Shown: in pieces, positions 1 through 10,209 of the stretch
Layout of the letters: every line of letters begins with the position of its first letter
Position numbering within the stretch: the first letter of the stretch is position 1
Assembly (NCBI RefSeq): GCF_026262505.1
Contig: NC_067204.1
Location: forward strand, 20,925,300 to 20,989,299
DNA: 64,000 nucleotides
Direction: 5' to 3'
DNA from: Trichomonas vaginalis G3
Taxonomy: Eukaryota > Parabasalia > Trichomonadida > Trichomonadidae
Translations under genes and position numbers: made by a program
The notes under the pieces: generated by a model
The model's input: the letters and a program-made list of their open reading frames with translations, nothing else
The model's database searches: none
Told to the model about the DNA's origin: nothing

Positions 1-1
1 A

Positions 2-721
2 TATATTCCTCGCATCAGAAAACAAATGTTATCAATTCTTGACTTTGAAGTTCCATGCAAAGGTTTGCATCCATTCCATGATATTGACATTGCTGCCAGA
101 TTATTTGGAGAGACATGGCGCAATGACGAAGCTCTCGAAAACTGGCTTACGACCGTAGTTTCATTACCATCAATTATTTCTTCTGCTGTTGGATTCCAGA
201 ATCTCACAGTTTTTGTTGATAATCTTGAATCTGCTGATGAAACAGTTAGAGACATCCCTCCATTTACAGAAAGCCACAACAACTCGAATTTCATTGAATT
301 CATCAAGTATTCCTTGACAAGATGTAATTTTGTCATCAGCTGCAACAAGTTTAATTTACTTTTGCCAACCGATGCATATGGAATCGATATAACACGCGGC
401 ATGGAAACAATTTCAACATGTCAAACACCTCAAGACATGCTTGAAGGTGAAACACAAAGCATTGCACTCCTCATTGCCAATGAAAGCAAACCAATAATTT
501 TAGATGATAATGTTCATGGAGGAATTCCTAAATTTTTGGATCAGTGGGAAAAGACACAAAGAGCGCTTTGCAAATACGAACGCGTTAAGAACATGAAAAA
601 AGAAGTCTGCTATTTAGAAGCACTCGAGGAAGCACAGAAACTTGCTGATCTTGTCTTATGCAGAACCGATGGACAAAAGGTATCAGTGCAGGAAATTGGA
701 AGACCGTATCCTCCTAAGTGA
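2..721 (+). CDS. Partial unknown protein, C-terminal part
   Basis: The frame is open from the window edge to a TGA at 719-721, so this is probably the C-terminal part of a longer gene; an internal ATG at 26 would give 231 residues. I do not recognise the family. The product looks soluble and globular, with no membrane segment. A central stretch (FVDNLESADETV, about residue 63 from the ATG) has the feel of a strand ending in acidic residues, but I cannot assign an ATPase fold. The C-terminal 60 residues are helical and charged (EALEEAQKLADLV). Codon use is like the neighbouring host genes. Confidence 0.6.
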   Translation, partial: YIPRIRKQMLSILDFEVPCKGLHPFHDIDIAARLFGETWRNDEALENWLTTVVSLPSIISSAVGFQNLTVFVDNLESADETVRDIPPFTESHNNSNFIEFIKYSLTRCNFVISCNKFNLLLPTDAYGIDITRGMETISTCQTPQDMLEGETQSIALLIANESKPIILDDNVHGGIPKFLDQWEKTQRALCKYERVKNMKKEVCYLEALEEAQKLADLVLCRTDGQKVSVQEIGRPYPPK

Positions 722-882
722 ATTTTATTTGTTTTGTTATTTGTTTATTAATAAACTAGATTCTGACAAATCAAACCTATCACTTTACAATAAACAAGTA
801 TAGTAAACTTTAAATAGTATCCCAAAGGCAAGTCGCTTGGCCGGACCGTGGACACCTAAGTCAAAAGGAGTGACTTCTTCTT

Positions 883-1056
883 TCACATGGTGCAAATGTC
901 AATGAAAGTGATAACGAATATGGAAAAACCGCTCTTCATATTGCAGCTGACAAGAATAGTAAAGAAATAGTCGAACTTCGTCTTTTACATGGTGCAAATG
1001 TCAATGAAAAAAGTAAATCTGGGGAAACGCTCTTTATAATACAGCCGATGAATTTC
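883..1056 (+). pseudogene. Ankyrin-repeat relic
   Basis: Translation gives pieces typical of trichomonad ankyrin proteins: HGANVNE, then YGKTALHIAADKNSKEIVE, then LLHGANVNE again and a decayed third repeat. There is no start codon, no upstream domain and no long open frame, and it sits alone between the first gene and the C2 gene. It is best read as the leftover end of a member of the large ankyrin family of these organisms. A fainter crumb lies at about 3085-3120. Confidence 0.65.
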
Positions 1057-1136
1057 TTTTGAAATAAAAAAATTATTTTCATTAATTTAAATTATTATAA
1101 ACTTTTTTAATGAAATCAACAATAAAAGTTGCAAAT

Positions 1137-1163
1137 CTCTCTCCCTCTCTCTCCCTCTCTTTA
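1137..1163. repeat. CT-rich microsatellite
   Basis: Short run of CTCTCCCTCT-type units between the ankyrin relic and the C2 gene. The rest of 1057-1423 is plain AT-rich DNA in which I see no gene. Confidence 0.5.
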
Positions 1164-1423
1164 AAAAAAGTAAATATACGGTCATCATAATCTAAATTTT
1201 TGATTCGATTGTAATTTTTATTTAAACTCTATTCCAAACTCGAATGAAATGGAAATTGTCAGAAATGAAAATCGATGAAATGTCAAGTAATTAGATCAAT
1301 TATATGAACATATTTTTGATAAATCCGGAATGCGAAAAATTTGAATATCGAAAAGCGGTTGTGAGATAAATGAGGTCAATGATCGATAGATTTGAAAGAT
1401 TTACATCGTAAATATAAAATAAA

Positions 1424-1825
1424 ATGCAAGTTCACGTTCGTGTTGTCGAAGCTAAGGAACTGCCAAAGATGGACACATTCGGAAAAACTGATGCTTTTGC
1501 TATCCTTCAGTACAACGCCAACCGCAACATCCAGAAAACAAAAACAATCGAAAATGATTATACACCAGTTTGGAACGAGGAATTCCACTTCACAGCCGAA
1601 GATTTGTCCATTGATACTCTTATAGTCTTCTTAAAGGATGACGATTCAGGCAGCAATGATGATCCAATTTCTATGCTTAAGATCCCAATGAACCAATTCC
1701 AAGTTGGCCAGGTCGTTGACAGATGGCACTCTTTGATCCCTGTTAAGGGTGTTAAGAAGGGTGGCCAGATCCGCCTTGTTATTCACATCGCTCCAGCTGG
1801 CGCAGCTCCATTTGTTGCTGCATAA
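1424..1825 (+). CDS. Single C2-domain protein
   Basis: 133 residues, almost all one C2 domain, a calcium-dependent membrane-binding module. The first strand is [14 protein letters not shown]. Aspartates fit the calcium-binding loops: D17 and D23 in loop 1 ([11 protein letters not shown]), and the acidic cluster D72-D74 and D79-D80 in loop 3 ([11 protein letters not shown]). The conserved TPVWNEEF motif is at residues 47-54. A short Ala/Pro-rich tail follows. No other domain or membrane segment is present, so it is probably a cytosolic protein that moves to membranes with calcium. Trichomonads have many such short C2 proteins; the partner is unknown. The ATG at 1424 starts directly at the first C2 strand. 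A competing frame inside it is a shadow. Confidence 0.9.
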   Translation: MQVHVRVVEAKELPKMDTFGKTDAFAILQYNANRNIQKTKTIENDYTPVWNEEFHFTAEDLSIDTLIVFLKDDDSGSNDDPISMLKIPMNQFQVGQVVDRWHSLIPVKGVKKGGQIRLVIHIAPAGAAPFVAA

Positions 1826-2487
1826 GCAATCTGCTGCGCAAGTACTGGTGATACTTGATGTAAATTATCGAGATTAATCTTATTCTTGAAATAAGATAAT
1901 AAAATCTTTTGCTTCAAAATAATCGTATATTATTTCTTCTTTTACCTACAAATCTCTTTCAACTTCCCAAATATCTGGGCTAATTTTTTTTAACTCTGAT
2001 AAAAAAAGCAATAGAATTTCTCAGAAACATATGTCTTGAGATATCTTACTAGATTTCAACTAATTTATTTTGTCTCTAGATCAATATTTCTCAGAAACTC
2101 TTCCTATTACGATCAAAAATTATTTCGAAATAAATCATGTAAATCAAATAATATCATTTAGGTATGAAATGTCAACACCAATCCAGTTGCATGGTTCAGC
2201 ATTATTAATCATCTGAAATGCTCAAATAAACTATTAGATTCAATATTAAATAGGAAATTGGTGAAAATAAGACAGTATGCACTTTTCTACTTACGGAAGA
2301 GCAGAGAGTAAATGAGGTTCTGGGGAAACATTGAATGATTGCTTGAATTCTAATTGAATTGGGATAGAGAGTAAGATCTTTTACTGTTTGGTTGAATTAT
2401 CGCATGTATTACTATGCGATAAATCAAATTAGACACAACTTCGTTTAGTGATCATTATAAAAAAAATCTTTACAAAATAAATAAAAA

Positions 2488-2772
2488 ATGGCGAGTGCTC
2501 AAATTGCATGGGGAGAAAGAATGAAGCAACTTCCTTGGGTTGGCGATATCACTCGTGAAGAACTCGCAAAGCATAATACACCTGAGGACTGCTGGTGCTC
2601 ATACAGAGGTGAAGTTTACAATATGACACCATACCTGGCCATGCATCCAGGAGGTCCTAAGATTATATGCTCAGTTGCTGGTGGCGATATGGGCGAACTT
2701 TGGATGAAGCACCATCCTTACATTTCCCCAGCTTTGATTGCTAAGGTTAAGATCGGCAGACTTGTCAAATAA
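2488..2772 (+). CDS. Cytochrome b5-like heme-binding protein
   Basis: 94 residues, one cytochrome b5 domain. The diagnostic HPGG is at residues 53-56, with H53 as the first axial heme ligand; the second is H75 or H76 in MKHHPYI. The region before it (ITREELAKHNTPEDCWCSYRGEVYNMTPYL) is the classic core, with W36 and the VYNMT strand. No signal peptide or tail anchor is present, so it is a soluble electron carrier with an unknown partner reductase. TCATTA lies about 38 bases upstream and resembles the trichomonad initiator (TCA-Py-W). The stop TAA is followed by A, giving the TAAA these organisms use as a polyadenylation signal. Confidence 0.92.
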   Translation: MASAQIAWGERMKQLPWVGDITREELAKHNTPEDCWCSYRGEVYNMTPYLAMHPGGPKIICSVAGGDMGELWMKHHPYISPALIAKVKIGRLVK

Positions 2773-3291
2773 AACTATTGCAAATTCAATTATGATATAT
2801 ATATACATATATAATATTGCAGGTATAATTCCAACGTAAATATATTAACAATTTATCCAAACAATCATTGAATTAATTATAAAAAATGCGTTCTTTACTT
2901 ATTTTACTTGTAAAGCACTTTCAATAATATCCACCTTTACTTCTTCATTTTTAGATTTTTTTTTAGATATATATAATTTTATAGGGAAGGTAAGTTTGCT
3001 GTGAATATCCAATAATAAAAGAATAGATATGGTAAATATTACAAAATACTCTTCTACATCATGATGTTGAAGTTAGATATCAAAAAGCCAAACAGCCTGT
3101 TTCACATAGTGCAAATATGAAATAGGTTTCCAAACAAAAATTTCACTCTTTTTCAATCAATCGAATCTAAAATCTTGAAATTTTAATTTCAATTTACCCT
3201 AGATATAGTTTTAATATAGATAAATAATGTTTAATTTTGCTAATGTATAAATTAACATTTATTCTTGAAGATAAAATATCTATTAAGAGAT
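2773..3291. other. Intergenic region
   Basis: AT-rich spacer with an AT dinucleotide tract near 2796-2815 and a weak ankyrin crumb (TTTCACATAGTGCAAAT) near 3099. No gene seen. Confidence 0.5.
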
Positions 3292-4617
3292 TTAAAGAGG
3301 ATGTGACTCTCTTATGTATCTTTGGGCAGAGAACTTCCTCTTAATAACAAGGTAAAGAGGAAGAAGGACAGAAAATGCAACAATGTTGGCGAAAATAAGA
3401 GCAGTAAATGGAATATTTTCTTCTTTGACGATTTCTACATCAGAAATGTGAGCAAGCATTGCACCAATGGCCCAGCTAAGGTCAATACCATTGATATCAT
3501 CAAGTTTCTGAATTTCAGCGTTTTGATCGTTGAAATTGAAACCTTTTGTAAGAAGAACGTATTGGTAAGCTGCGCAATAGCAGTATGTATGAGCGTATTC
3601 GAGAGATTCCTTGCCCTGGAGCTCTTTTGAAATGTCTTTCCAATCTCTAGCGCAATATTCTGTTCCTTTTGTCTTTAGATCGGCAAGAGATGATGTAGTC
3701 GGTAATCCGAAGAATGCATTTGCGAAATAGAGGTTGGCCATGCCAACTAATTTGTTGATATTTGAAATTCCTGGAATGTTAACGGTTTCGAAGTGAGGAC
3801 CATCAATTAAGATCTTCTTCGCAATCTTAGAGCATTTCTCGAAGTCGCCGGTGCCATGAACTGTAATTGTATCCTTTCCTACGATTGTATCTGTATATCC
3901 CTTAGGGAAGCAAGGGTTTGAGATGTTGTCAGAGTCAGTAACTGCGGAAATTGCTTTCGTGATGGAGCGTGATGAAACGTCAACGCCATATCCAAGATAT
4001 GAATGGGAGAAAACACGAATTCTCTTTGTACCAACAGTAACGAGTAAGGATTCTTCATACTTGTCGTTCTCATTAACTTCAACAGCTATTTGGAATGAGG
4101 CACCGCCTAAATCCATGGCTCCGTAGTATGGTTTATTTTCTTTGAAGTTTCCAAGAAGAAGGTTGACAGAGAGCCAGCCGTAAACGCCTTCCTCGACACC
4201 ATTGATGACACGAATGTTCTGTCTAGAAATCTTGAATTTGTAGTTTTTGCTGATGAAGCCGTAGACTTGGTCGCAAACTTGATTTTGCTGATTATTTCCA
4301 AGTAAACGCATACCAGCAGTAGCAAAAACGTACATTGGTGTGGAACTATAGAGTTTTGCAGGAACATATTTTTCGGCAAACTCACAGATTGGTTTGAAAA
4401 TCTCTTCAACGAGTTCTGGTTTCTTAGCACTGTCAGCTAAGCGTATTTTTATCTTTTTCTTTAATGGCTTGCCGTTTTCATAGACAGGCTTGAGATCTGG
4501 AATTTCTGAAGAGGAATCCCATGTATATACAAAAGCACGGGTTCCTGAAGAGCCTGCATCAACCATGATGCCATACTTGGCTTTGGATAATGAAGTTGCA
4601 AAGAGAAGGCTTAACAT
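3292..4617 (-). CDS. Ectonucleoside triphosphate diphosphohydrolase (GDA1/CD39 family apyrase)
   Basis: 441 residues from the ATG at 4617; a longer frame would need a TTG start. The family hydrolyses extracellular or luminal NTPs and NDPs. All five apyrase-conserved regions can be seen: ACR1 VDAGSSGTRAFVY (about residues 19-31), ACR2 FATAGMRLL, ACR3 EGVYGWLSVNLLLG, ACR4 AMDLGGASFQIAVE, and ACR5 DLSWAIGAML. A hydrophobic N-terminus (MLSLLFATSLSKA) is a short signal peptide. A C-terminal membrane segment (ALIFANIVAFSVLLPLYLVI) is followed by a basic tail. It is thus a type I membrane ecto-enzyme or an endomembrane NTPDase, probably serving purine salvage. AAAAAAGTGACA lies directly against the ATG. 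Confidence 0.93.
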   Translation of the reverse strand: MLSLLFATSLSKAKYGIMVDAGSSGTRAFVYTWDSSSEIPDLKPVYENGKPLKKKIKIRLADSAKKPELVEEIFKPICEFAEKYVPAKLYSSTPMYVFATAGMRLLGNNQQNQVCDQVYGFISKNYKFKISRQNIRVINGVEEGVYGWLSVNLLLGNFKENKPYYGAMDLGGASFQIAVEVNENDKYEESLLVTVGTKRIRVFSHSYLGYGVDVSSRSITKAISAVTDSDNISNPCFPKGYTDTIVGKDTITVHGTGDFEKCSKIAKKILIDGPHFETVNIPGISNINKLVGMANLYFANAFFGLPTTSSLADLKTKGTEYCARDWKDISKELQGKESLEYAHTYCYCAAYQYVLLTKGFNFNDQNAEIQKLDDINGIDLSWAIGAMLAHISDVEIVKEENIPFTALIFANIVAFSVLLPLYLVIKRKFSAQRYIRESHPL

Positions 4618-5166
4618 TGTCACTTTTTTCAAATTTCAATTTAATTTTCCAATAAAATAAGCATCAAGACATGCATAATCACATCGAACAAAGAATAATT
4701 ACAAAATTTCGGGACATTTGGTTTCAATATATTTTGATTTTTTTGTTCATAAGTTCATATGGGATGGGAAGCGCATCGTAATTTCAAATTGTATCATGAT
4801 TCCATTCAAATATTCATTGAGAGAGCATTCCAAACAAAAAATAATATTTAATAAACCATTATATCGATAAACGTGTATTTCCATTATGTCATAAAAGCAG
4901 TCCACAAAAGCAAAGGAGTTTGCAGATGAATGCTTAAAAGAATTTGCAAATTGATTCAAAAAAAAGTTAAATATTAGATAATTGTGTTAAAAGGTAATTA
5001 TTGGTTACATATTGAAAGAAAAATAAATAACAAAAGTAAAAAATAAATTTCTTTATTAGTATTTTGCAAAATAATAAATAATAAAGCACTTTCAGAAAGC
5101 AATACTAGTAATGAAAAATTTCCGTAAAGATATAAATTCTGTGTGTTAGTTTTTTTTAAAGAAAAA
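4618..5166. other. Intergenic region
   Basis: AT-rich spacer upstream of the NTPDase gene. Apart from its promoter-proximal AAGTGACA I see no gene or repeat of note. Confidence 0.5.
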
Positions 5167-5260
5167 ATTGTTCAAAATGAGCTCTGTTGTGGTTGCAACA
5201 TTCATCAGTATAAGCAGATGGCCGTTGGTAAATTTCTTCGTAGCTCATTTTTTGAACAAT
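5167..5260. repeat. Small inverted-repeat element, about 94 bp
   Basis: The arms ATTGTTCAAAATGAGCT and AGCTCATTTTTTGAACAAT are reverse complements apart from two extra bases in an A/T run. The core is about 58 bp and non-coding. It could be a MITE-like element or a stem-loop; only one copy is in the window. Confidence 0.55.
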
Positions 5261-5364
5261 TATGAATACATACTAAACTTGAATGAGATGCAAAAATAAT
5301 GTTGAGCCAAACCGTTAAATTTTCAATGATAGATTTTTTTTTGTGGATGGGTGTAAATGCGTTT

Positions 5365-5396
5365 CTGTTTGCGCGTGCGTGTGTACGTGCGTGTGA
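5365..5396. repeat. GT-rich simple repeat
   Basis: Alternating purine-pyrimidine stretch of GCGTGCGTGTGTACGTGCGTGTG type, short and imperfect. Confidence 0.5.
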
Positions 5397-5460
5397 TATT
5401 ATATTATCGAAACTTTTAAACCCAAAGGTACCTTTTCCTTTTGGAAATTAAATAACACCT

Positions 5461-5637
5461 TAACCCGGGTGAGTTTTCATGCAGTCATAAAGATTACACC
5501 TTTGAGAGCTTTACATGGCATGTGCCAGCAAATGGAAAATAATTGAGAAGATTTTACATGACATTTGCCGGCAAATGCTATGTAAAACTCTCAAAAGAGT
5601 AATCCTTATGGCTGCATGAAAACTCACCCACGTTATG
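5461..5637. repeat. MITE-like long inverted repeat
   Basis: About 175 bp in which the left half (GGGTGAGTTTTCATGCAG, then CATAAAGATTACAC, TTTGAGAG, TTTACATGGCAT, CCAGCAAATG) is repeated inverted in the right half with scattered differences. The arms are about 70 bp, leaving almost no unique core. The ends read TAAC...GTTA, compatible with a TA or TTA target. No coding capacity. Confidence 0.65.
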
Positions 5638-5962
5638 TGATTAATTTCGTTCTTTGATTGTCATACAAAAATCGAGGGAATAAATTGACTTAAAAGATAT
5701 TAAGACAGATTTTGATATTTTTGAGTTAATTTATGTTCTCAATATTCACCTTGCCGTAACGAAAATGATACATGTCTCTCACATACTTTTAGATATGCAT
5801 AGTCTCTCTGTTAACGAATCAGTTTATATGGTCTCAATGAGATTTTTTTAGAATAAATTGCCTGAAATATGAATATTTAATTGTCTGATACATGGGTAAT
5901 ATCAGTCATTTACCATTAGTTATATTAAAACAAAACTAATATTTATTAACAAACAAATAAAA

Positions 5963-7210
5963 TTAAAAGATTGGATGAGTAAATAATCTCCACATTCCGT
6001 CTTTTCCTACAGTTAGAAGTGATTTCGGATCATTCTCAATAAACTTTGCTCTTAGTATAGGAACATTGTGGTTCTTTAAAACAGAATAAATTCTGAAATC
6101 AAGAAGACTCCAAATTTTCATGGTTTGATCAACGGATGATGTCATTAGAAGATCATCATAGATAGATACAGATGAAATCGGAGCCAGATGTGCGCCAATT
6201 TTCTTAGATCTTGTTAAATTTCGTAAATCCCAAACAATAACAGTATTATCATAAGATCCTGTTATGCAATGGAATCCAGTATCGAATGATGAGCATGTTA
6301 TCTGCCGAGAGTGTCCCATCATTGTTTTAATTGCGTGACAATTTCTTAAATCCCACAATTTTCCGACAGAATCATTGCCGCCGCAAAAAACAAGGCCACC
6401 ATCAGTATGAGAAGAAACTGCTGTCACTGATCCATCGTTGGATTTCATTGTAACAATGTTTGTTTCTCTTTCTATGTCAATAACATTAAAAGTGCCATCA
6501 CTCAAACCAGCAATGATATACCTCTGTGATGGATGAATGTCCATTGACGAAATTTCTGAATTCATTGCGATACAACTTTCTGAATTTGGAGATTTCCAAA
6601 TTCTGATGGTTTTATCGGCAGATGATGATATTATTATATCGTCTGTAAGAAATTTAGCATCTATAATTCGATTGGAGTGGCCGTTGAAGTCACAAATTTT
6701 AGATAAATTTGAAAGATTCCATAATGAGATATTTCCTGATCTAGAACCTATTAAAAACATGTTATTACGACAATATAATGATGAAAGTGGACGAGTATCT
6801 GCATGATCGCAAGCAGTGACTGAATAATCTTTGAAATTAGATCCTAATTGATTTGTAGTATTAATTCTTTCTTGATCGATTTGTCTTTCAGCTTGCATAC
6901 GTAAGTGTGCTCGAGGAATTGAAAAAGAGATTAAAAATTTCTTCATTTCGCTAATTTCATTCCCTCCTGTATCATATTTTGGAATAAAACTTATTTCTTC
7001 CTCTTCATCGAATACATCTGTTGCTATTCCTTGTGCTAAAACTCTTTTAAGTCTTTCTCTTCTGTCAGCTGGATCTTCTCCGAACAAACAAATTGGTTCT
7101 CCAACTTTTCTAAGCATTTTCATGATATCTGCATCATCTGTTGGAACTGGGATTTGACTCATCTTCTTCTTAAGAAGATAATTTTCATATTCACTTCCAA
7201 CATGAGTCAT
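5963..7210 (-). CDS. U4/U6 snRNP protein PRP4 (WD40 splicing factor)
   Basis: About 415 residues from the ATG at 7210; a longer frame starts with GTG and adds a hydrophobic run unlike the family. The N-terminus holds the splicing-factor motif found in PRP4: VPTDDADIMKMLRKVGEPIC followed by LFGEDPADRRERLKRVLA (about residues 21-60). A spacer follows, then seven WD40 repeats, several ending in the classic pattern (KTIRIWK, VGKLWDL, NTVIVWDL, QTMKIWSL). In other eukaryotes PRP4 belongs to the U4/U6 di-snRNP and joins the U4/U6.U5 tri-snRNP with PRP3. The gene is divergent from the next one, with 98 bp between the ATGs. Length is slightly below animal PRPF4, the N-terminus being shorter. Confidence 0.88.
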   Translation of the reverse strand: MTHVGSEYENYLLKKKMSQIPVPTDDADIMKMLRKVGEPICLFGEDPADRRERLKRVLAQGIATDVFDEEEEISFIPKYDTGGNEISEMKKFLISFSIPRAHLRMQAERQIDQERINTTNQLGSNFKDYSVTACDHADTRPLSSLYCRNNMFLIGSRSGNISLWNLSNLSKICDFNGHSNRIIDAKFLTDDIIISSSADKTIRIWKSPNSESCIAMNSEISSMDIHPSQRYIIAGLSDGTFNVIDIERETNIVTMKSNDGSVTAVSSHTDGGLVFCGGNDSVGKLWDLRNCHAIKTMMGHSRQITCSSFDTGFHCITGSYDNTVIVWDLRNLTRSKKIGAHLAPISSVSIYDDLLMTSSVDQTMKIWSLLDFRIYSVLKNHNVPILRAKFIENDPKSLLTVGKDGMWRLFTHPIF

Positions 7211-7308
7211 AAAAAAATAAATATGAATTTTAAAGATCATATATGTTAATATCATAACATATAACACATCAAATGTTTCAAAAAAACTTCAATTTTTGAT
7301 GATTTTTG
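7211..7308. promoter_or_regulatory. Divergent promoter region
   Basis: The 98 bp between the divergent starts of PRP4 and the helical-repeat gene must hold both promoters. On the plus strand CTTCAATTTTTGATG lies about 20 bases before the ATG, resembling a loose initiator. No TATA-like box is obvious. Confidence 0.4.
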
Positions 7309-10209
7309 ATGAATGAGTTACTATCAAATTTAACAAAACCAAATGTAAGCCAAAAAGAGATCATGCACACAACCTTTGACTTGCAACTGATAGTAACCAG
7401 AGAAATTGCGAAAACAGATTCAAATTTGAATGAAATTGCAAATTTAATTTTTGATCTATTAAATAGAACTGATCAAATTAATGAATATGCACTCTTTCCA
7501 TTCTTAAGCATAGTTCCACAAATATTTTACAAGCTAGATTCTGATAAACAAACATTTTTACAAAAATTAATCGAAATTGATGTTCCAATTCATATTCTAA
7601 TACCTTTATTTCGATCTCTATCAGAAATAAATCTTAACAATGCATCAACAGAATCATATTTCAACAAATTAAGTCAAGTTATTGAAAATAATCCAAAATC
7701 AGCTTCAAGTTTACTTAATATCATTCTTTTCTTCTATGAATACAAGAAATTACCAAAATGTGCCGATTTAATCTGCAAAATTTTTCAATATTTAGATTCA
7801 AATGAATTACCAGACTGTTTTTACTTAATCAGACAACGTAGATCGCATTCATTCGACCTAGTATCTGCAATCACTAGGCACATATCCTCATATGTCAACA
7901 AAAAAGATGCAAAATTTAATAATTCAGATTTACTACTATTATTTATTATTTCTAAGATCGACATTGGCCAACCATCTGCTCTCATACGTAAACTGATTAC
8001 AAAAGATGAAAAATTTCACTTATCTTTGGAAAAATTTAATATGAAAGTTTTTTCACCATCAGATTTAATTGATTGTTTTTGTGGTATATGTTCTGATAAT
8101 CTAAAGAAGCAATACATAACTATTGTAGCTCGATTACTCTATCAATGCTTTGTTTCGACTGAATACAGAGAAATTATCACTTATGCTTTATACAATGAAG
8201 ATGAAAATAGAAATTTATTTGATGCTACAATCGAAGCTTTTGAATTATGTTCAAAAAATTCGAAAAAATTGATTTTAGACAAAATTGACGTTATTTCTAT
8301 TTTGTATTCTGTTTCTAAGAACGTTTGTGCTTTAATCATTGGCTCTATATTGCGTGTAGCTGCTTATTCACCAATAACTATCGATTCTGCAATAATTTAT
8401 TTAAAAAAATTGTTGATGAGACCGGTACATGCAGAAAAAGCGATCAAATGTTTCTGTTTATTATATGAAAGTATAGAAGGACCTCAAAATGCTCAATTTC
8501 GTCTTCAAATTATTGATATTTTATTTCAAATTTTTGATGAACCTTATTTTCGCTTTAAAATATGCAAGGAACTTCGTAAAATCGATATTAATCATTTTGA
8601 TAACGAAATAAAGCAAAAGATCCTTAAATATTGCGAAAAATTTGAAAATAATATTCATGAACTGAATAGCTTAGTTAGTTTGGACCAAAATCAGTGTATT
8701 ATTATAAATGATACACCTGCAGCTCTCCTTGACTTGTTAATTTACTTAGGAAAGGATCCAAAAGAGTATTTTCATCTTATTGAGTTAAAAGACCGTATTT
8801 TTGAAGATGATCAGTTAGAAACGATTAAGTTTGCACTAATAGTTGATATATTTGCTGTTCTTGCTCCATTTAATGAAGATTTTTTCAAGATTTTTTGTGA
8901 ATTTTCCATTTCTCTAACAAAAAAGACTCTTTGTAACCAAGATATCATTAAAGAATGGTGTACATTGAGTCTGAACAGAGATTTTGCAGAAAAACAACTA
9001 ATTAAGGCGGAAAAGGTTTCATTTATTAATAATATCTTTTTAATTGAATCATTGACCGACCACCAGATATCCAATGAATGTTACAATGCATTATCCCAAT
9101 TATTTATATCAGATGACTTGAAAAATGAAGAATTTTCAATTCTTACGAAAGAATTAGCTAAATATGGAGTATTTGATCCAAGTGAATATCATGCTATATA
9201 TAAGGAGCTCATTCTTGGTATTCTTCTTGAATCTGATGCTTCTTTCAAGTTAGATTCAAATCAAATAATAAATCAACTGATAAGCAGCCTAGAAACGGGT
9301 GATTTATCAACTGAAGCATTACTTTCATATGTTTCTCTCCTGTCCACGCAGATACCAAGCGGAGATCTAGAGATTTCAGCAAGATTATATGATTTAATCA
9401 AAAAACTTGAATTTAACAACACAAAAGTTGTTAGTAAATTCATAGAATTGCTTCTTCTCAAATCTCCAAGGGACATGGCCATACAATATTCATATGAAAT
9501 TTTAAATTCATGGGAAGACAAAGGAGAATTCATCGTCAACAAGCAAAAGTCGAAGAAATCAGCAATGTATGTCTCAATGTGCAAATGTTTGGCCGCAAGA
9601 GCCATAGCTGAACAAAAAATTTCCGATGATTTATTAGATCTTTTGTGTGAAGTACTTGAGCCATCAAATATCATCAGTACAGCATTTGTTTTAAATGCAA
9701 CACTCGAATTGATACTAAATTTCATTAAATTACTTGAAAATCCTCCACCTCAAAATTTCGAGAAATTTAGAAATTTAGTTTATAGTTTTCTCTCAAGATT
9801 TCGAAGTGAAAAGGGCTCCAAGCTTAGTGGATACATCGAATCCCTTCTTACTGTCTATGTTTCCAACCTAAACCAAGGAAAACTTCCGAAAGAGAGAAAG
9901 AAAAACCAAACAATGAATCCTTACTCAAAACAGAGGTGGAGATCAAGGAACAAATGGATTGATCAAGCCCTCAGAGAGCAGAGTTCTTCTGATGAGGATA
10001 ATTATGCTGATTTAGAAGGATTCATCGTTGAATCCGAAGACGAAAACTCAAAAGAAGAAAAAACATCAGAAAATGAAGAATTTGAACCAAATAAAGAAGA
10101 GGAAGAAGAACTAGATGAAGAAACTCAAAAGAAATTGTATGAAGAAGCAATGAAAAGAGTCCTTCGTTACAAACCAAAATTTGGTAATATGTTTGATAGA
10201 GTTGTATAA
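7309..10209 (+). CDS. Large helical-repeat (HEAT/ARM-like) protein with acidic C-terminus
   Basis: 966 residues from ATG 7309 (a TTG three bases earlier is unlikely). The first 860 residues are a succession of amphipathic helices rich in Leu/Ile/Lys/Glu with no catalytic motif, as in alpha-solenoid scaffolds. The tail is different: a basic segment (KERKKNQTMNPYSKQRWRSR), a short motif NKWIDQALREQSSSDEDNY, then ADLEGFIVESEDE and a Glu-rich stretch before a final basic helix. The tail suggests a nuclear scaffold, for example in ribosome biogenesis or DNA repair (FANCI-like was considered), but I cannot assign a family from sequence alone. No membrane segment. It shares a divergent promoter region with PRP4. 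Confidence 0.75.
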   Translation: MNELLSNLTKPNVSQKEIMHTTFDLQLIVTREIAKTDSNLNEIANLIFDLLNRTDQINEYALFPFLSIVPQIFYKLDSDKQTFLQKLIEIDVPIHILIPLFRSLSEINLNNASTESYFNKLSQVIENNPKSASSLLNIILFFYEYKKLPKCADLICKIFQYLDSNELPDCFYLIRQRRSHSFDLVSAITRHISSYVNKKDAKFNNSDLLLLFIISKIDIGQPSALIRKLITKDEKFHLSLEKFNMKVFSPSDLIDCFCGICSDNLKKQYITIVARLLYQCFVSTEYREIITYALYNEDENRNLFDATIEAFELCSKNSKKLILDKIDVISILYSVSKNVCALIIGSILRVAAYSPITIDSAIIYLKKLLMRPVHAEKAIKCFCLLYESIEGPQNAQFRLQIIDILFQIFDEPYFRFKICKELRKIDINHFDNEIKQKILKYCEKFENNIHELNSLVSLDQNQCIIINDTPAALLDLLIYLGKDPKEYFHLIELKDRIFEDDQLETIKFALIVDIFAVLAPFNEDFFKIFCEFSISLTKKTLCNQDIIKEWCTLSLNRDFAEKQLIKAEKVSFINNIFLIESLTDHQISNECYNALSQLFISDDLKNEEFSILTKELAKYGVFDPSEYHAIYKELILGILLESDASFKLDSNQIINQLISSLETGDLSTEALLSYVSLLSTQIPSGDLEISARLYDLIKKLEFNNTKVVSKFIELLLLKSPRDMAIQYSYEILNSWEDKGEFIVNKQKSKKSAMYVSMCKCLAARAIAEQKISDDLLDLLCEVLEPSNIISTAFVLNATLELILNFIKLLENPPPQNFEKFRNLVYSFLSRFRSEKGSKLSGYIESLLTVYVSNLNQGKLPKERKKNQTMNPYSKQRWRSRNKWIDQALREQSSSDEDNYADLEGFIVESEDENSKEEKTSENEEFEPNKEEEEELDEETQKKLYEEAMKRVLRYKPKFGNMFDRVV

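Noticed and set aside
4747-4959. 70-codon minus-strand frame upstream of the NTPDase gene
   Set aside because: Composition looks random and no motif or neighbour context supports it.
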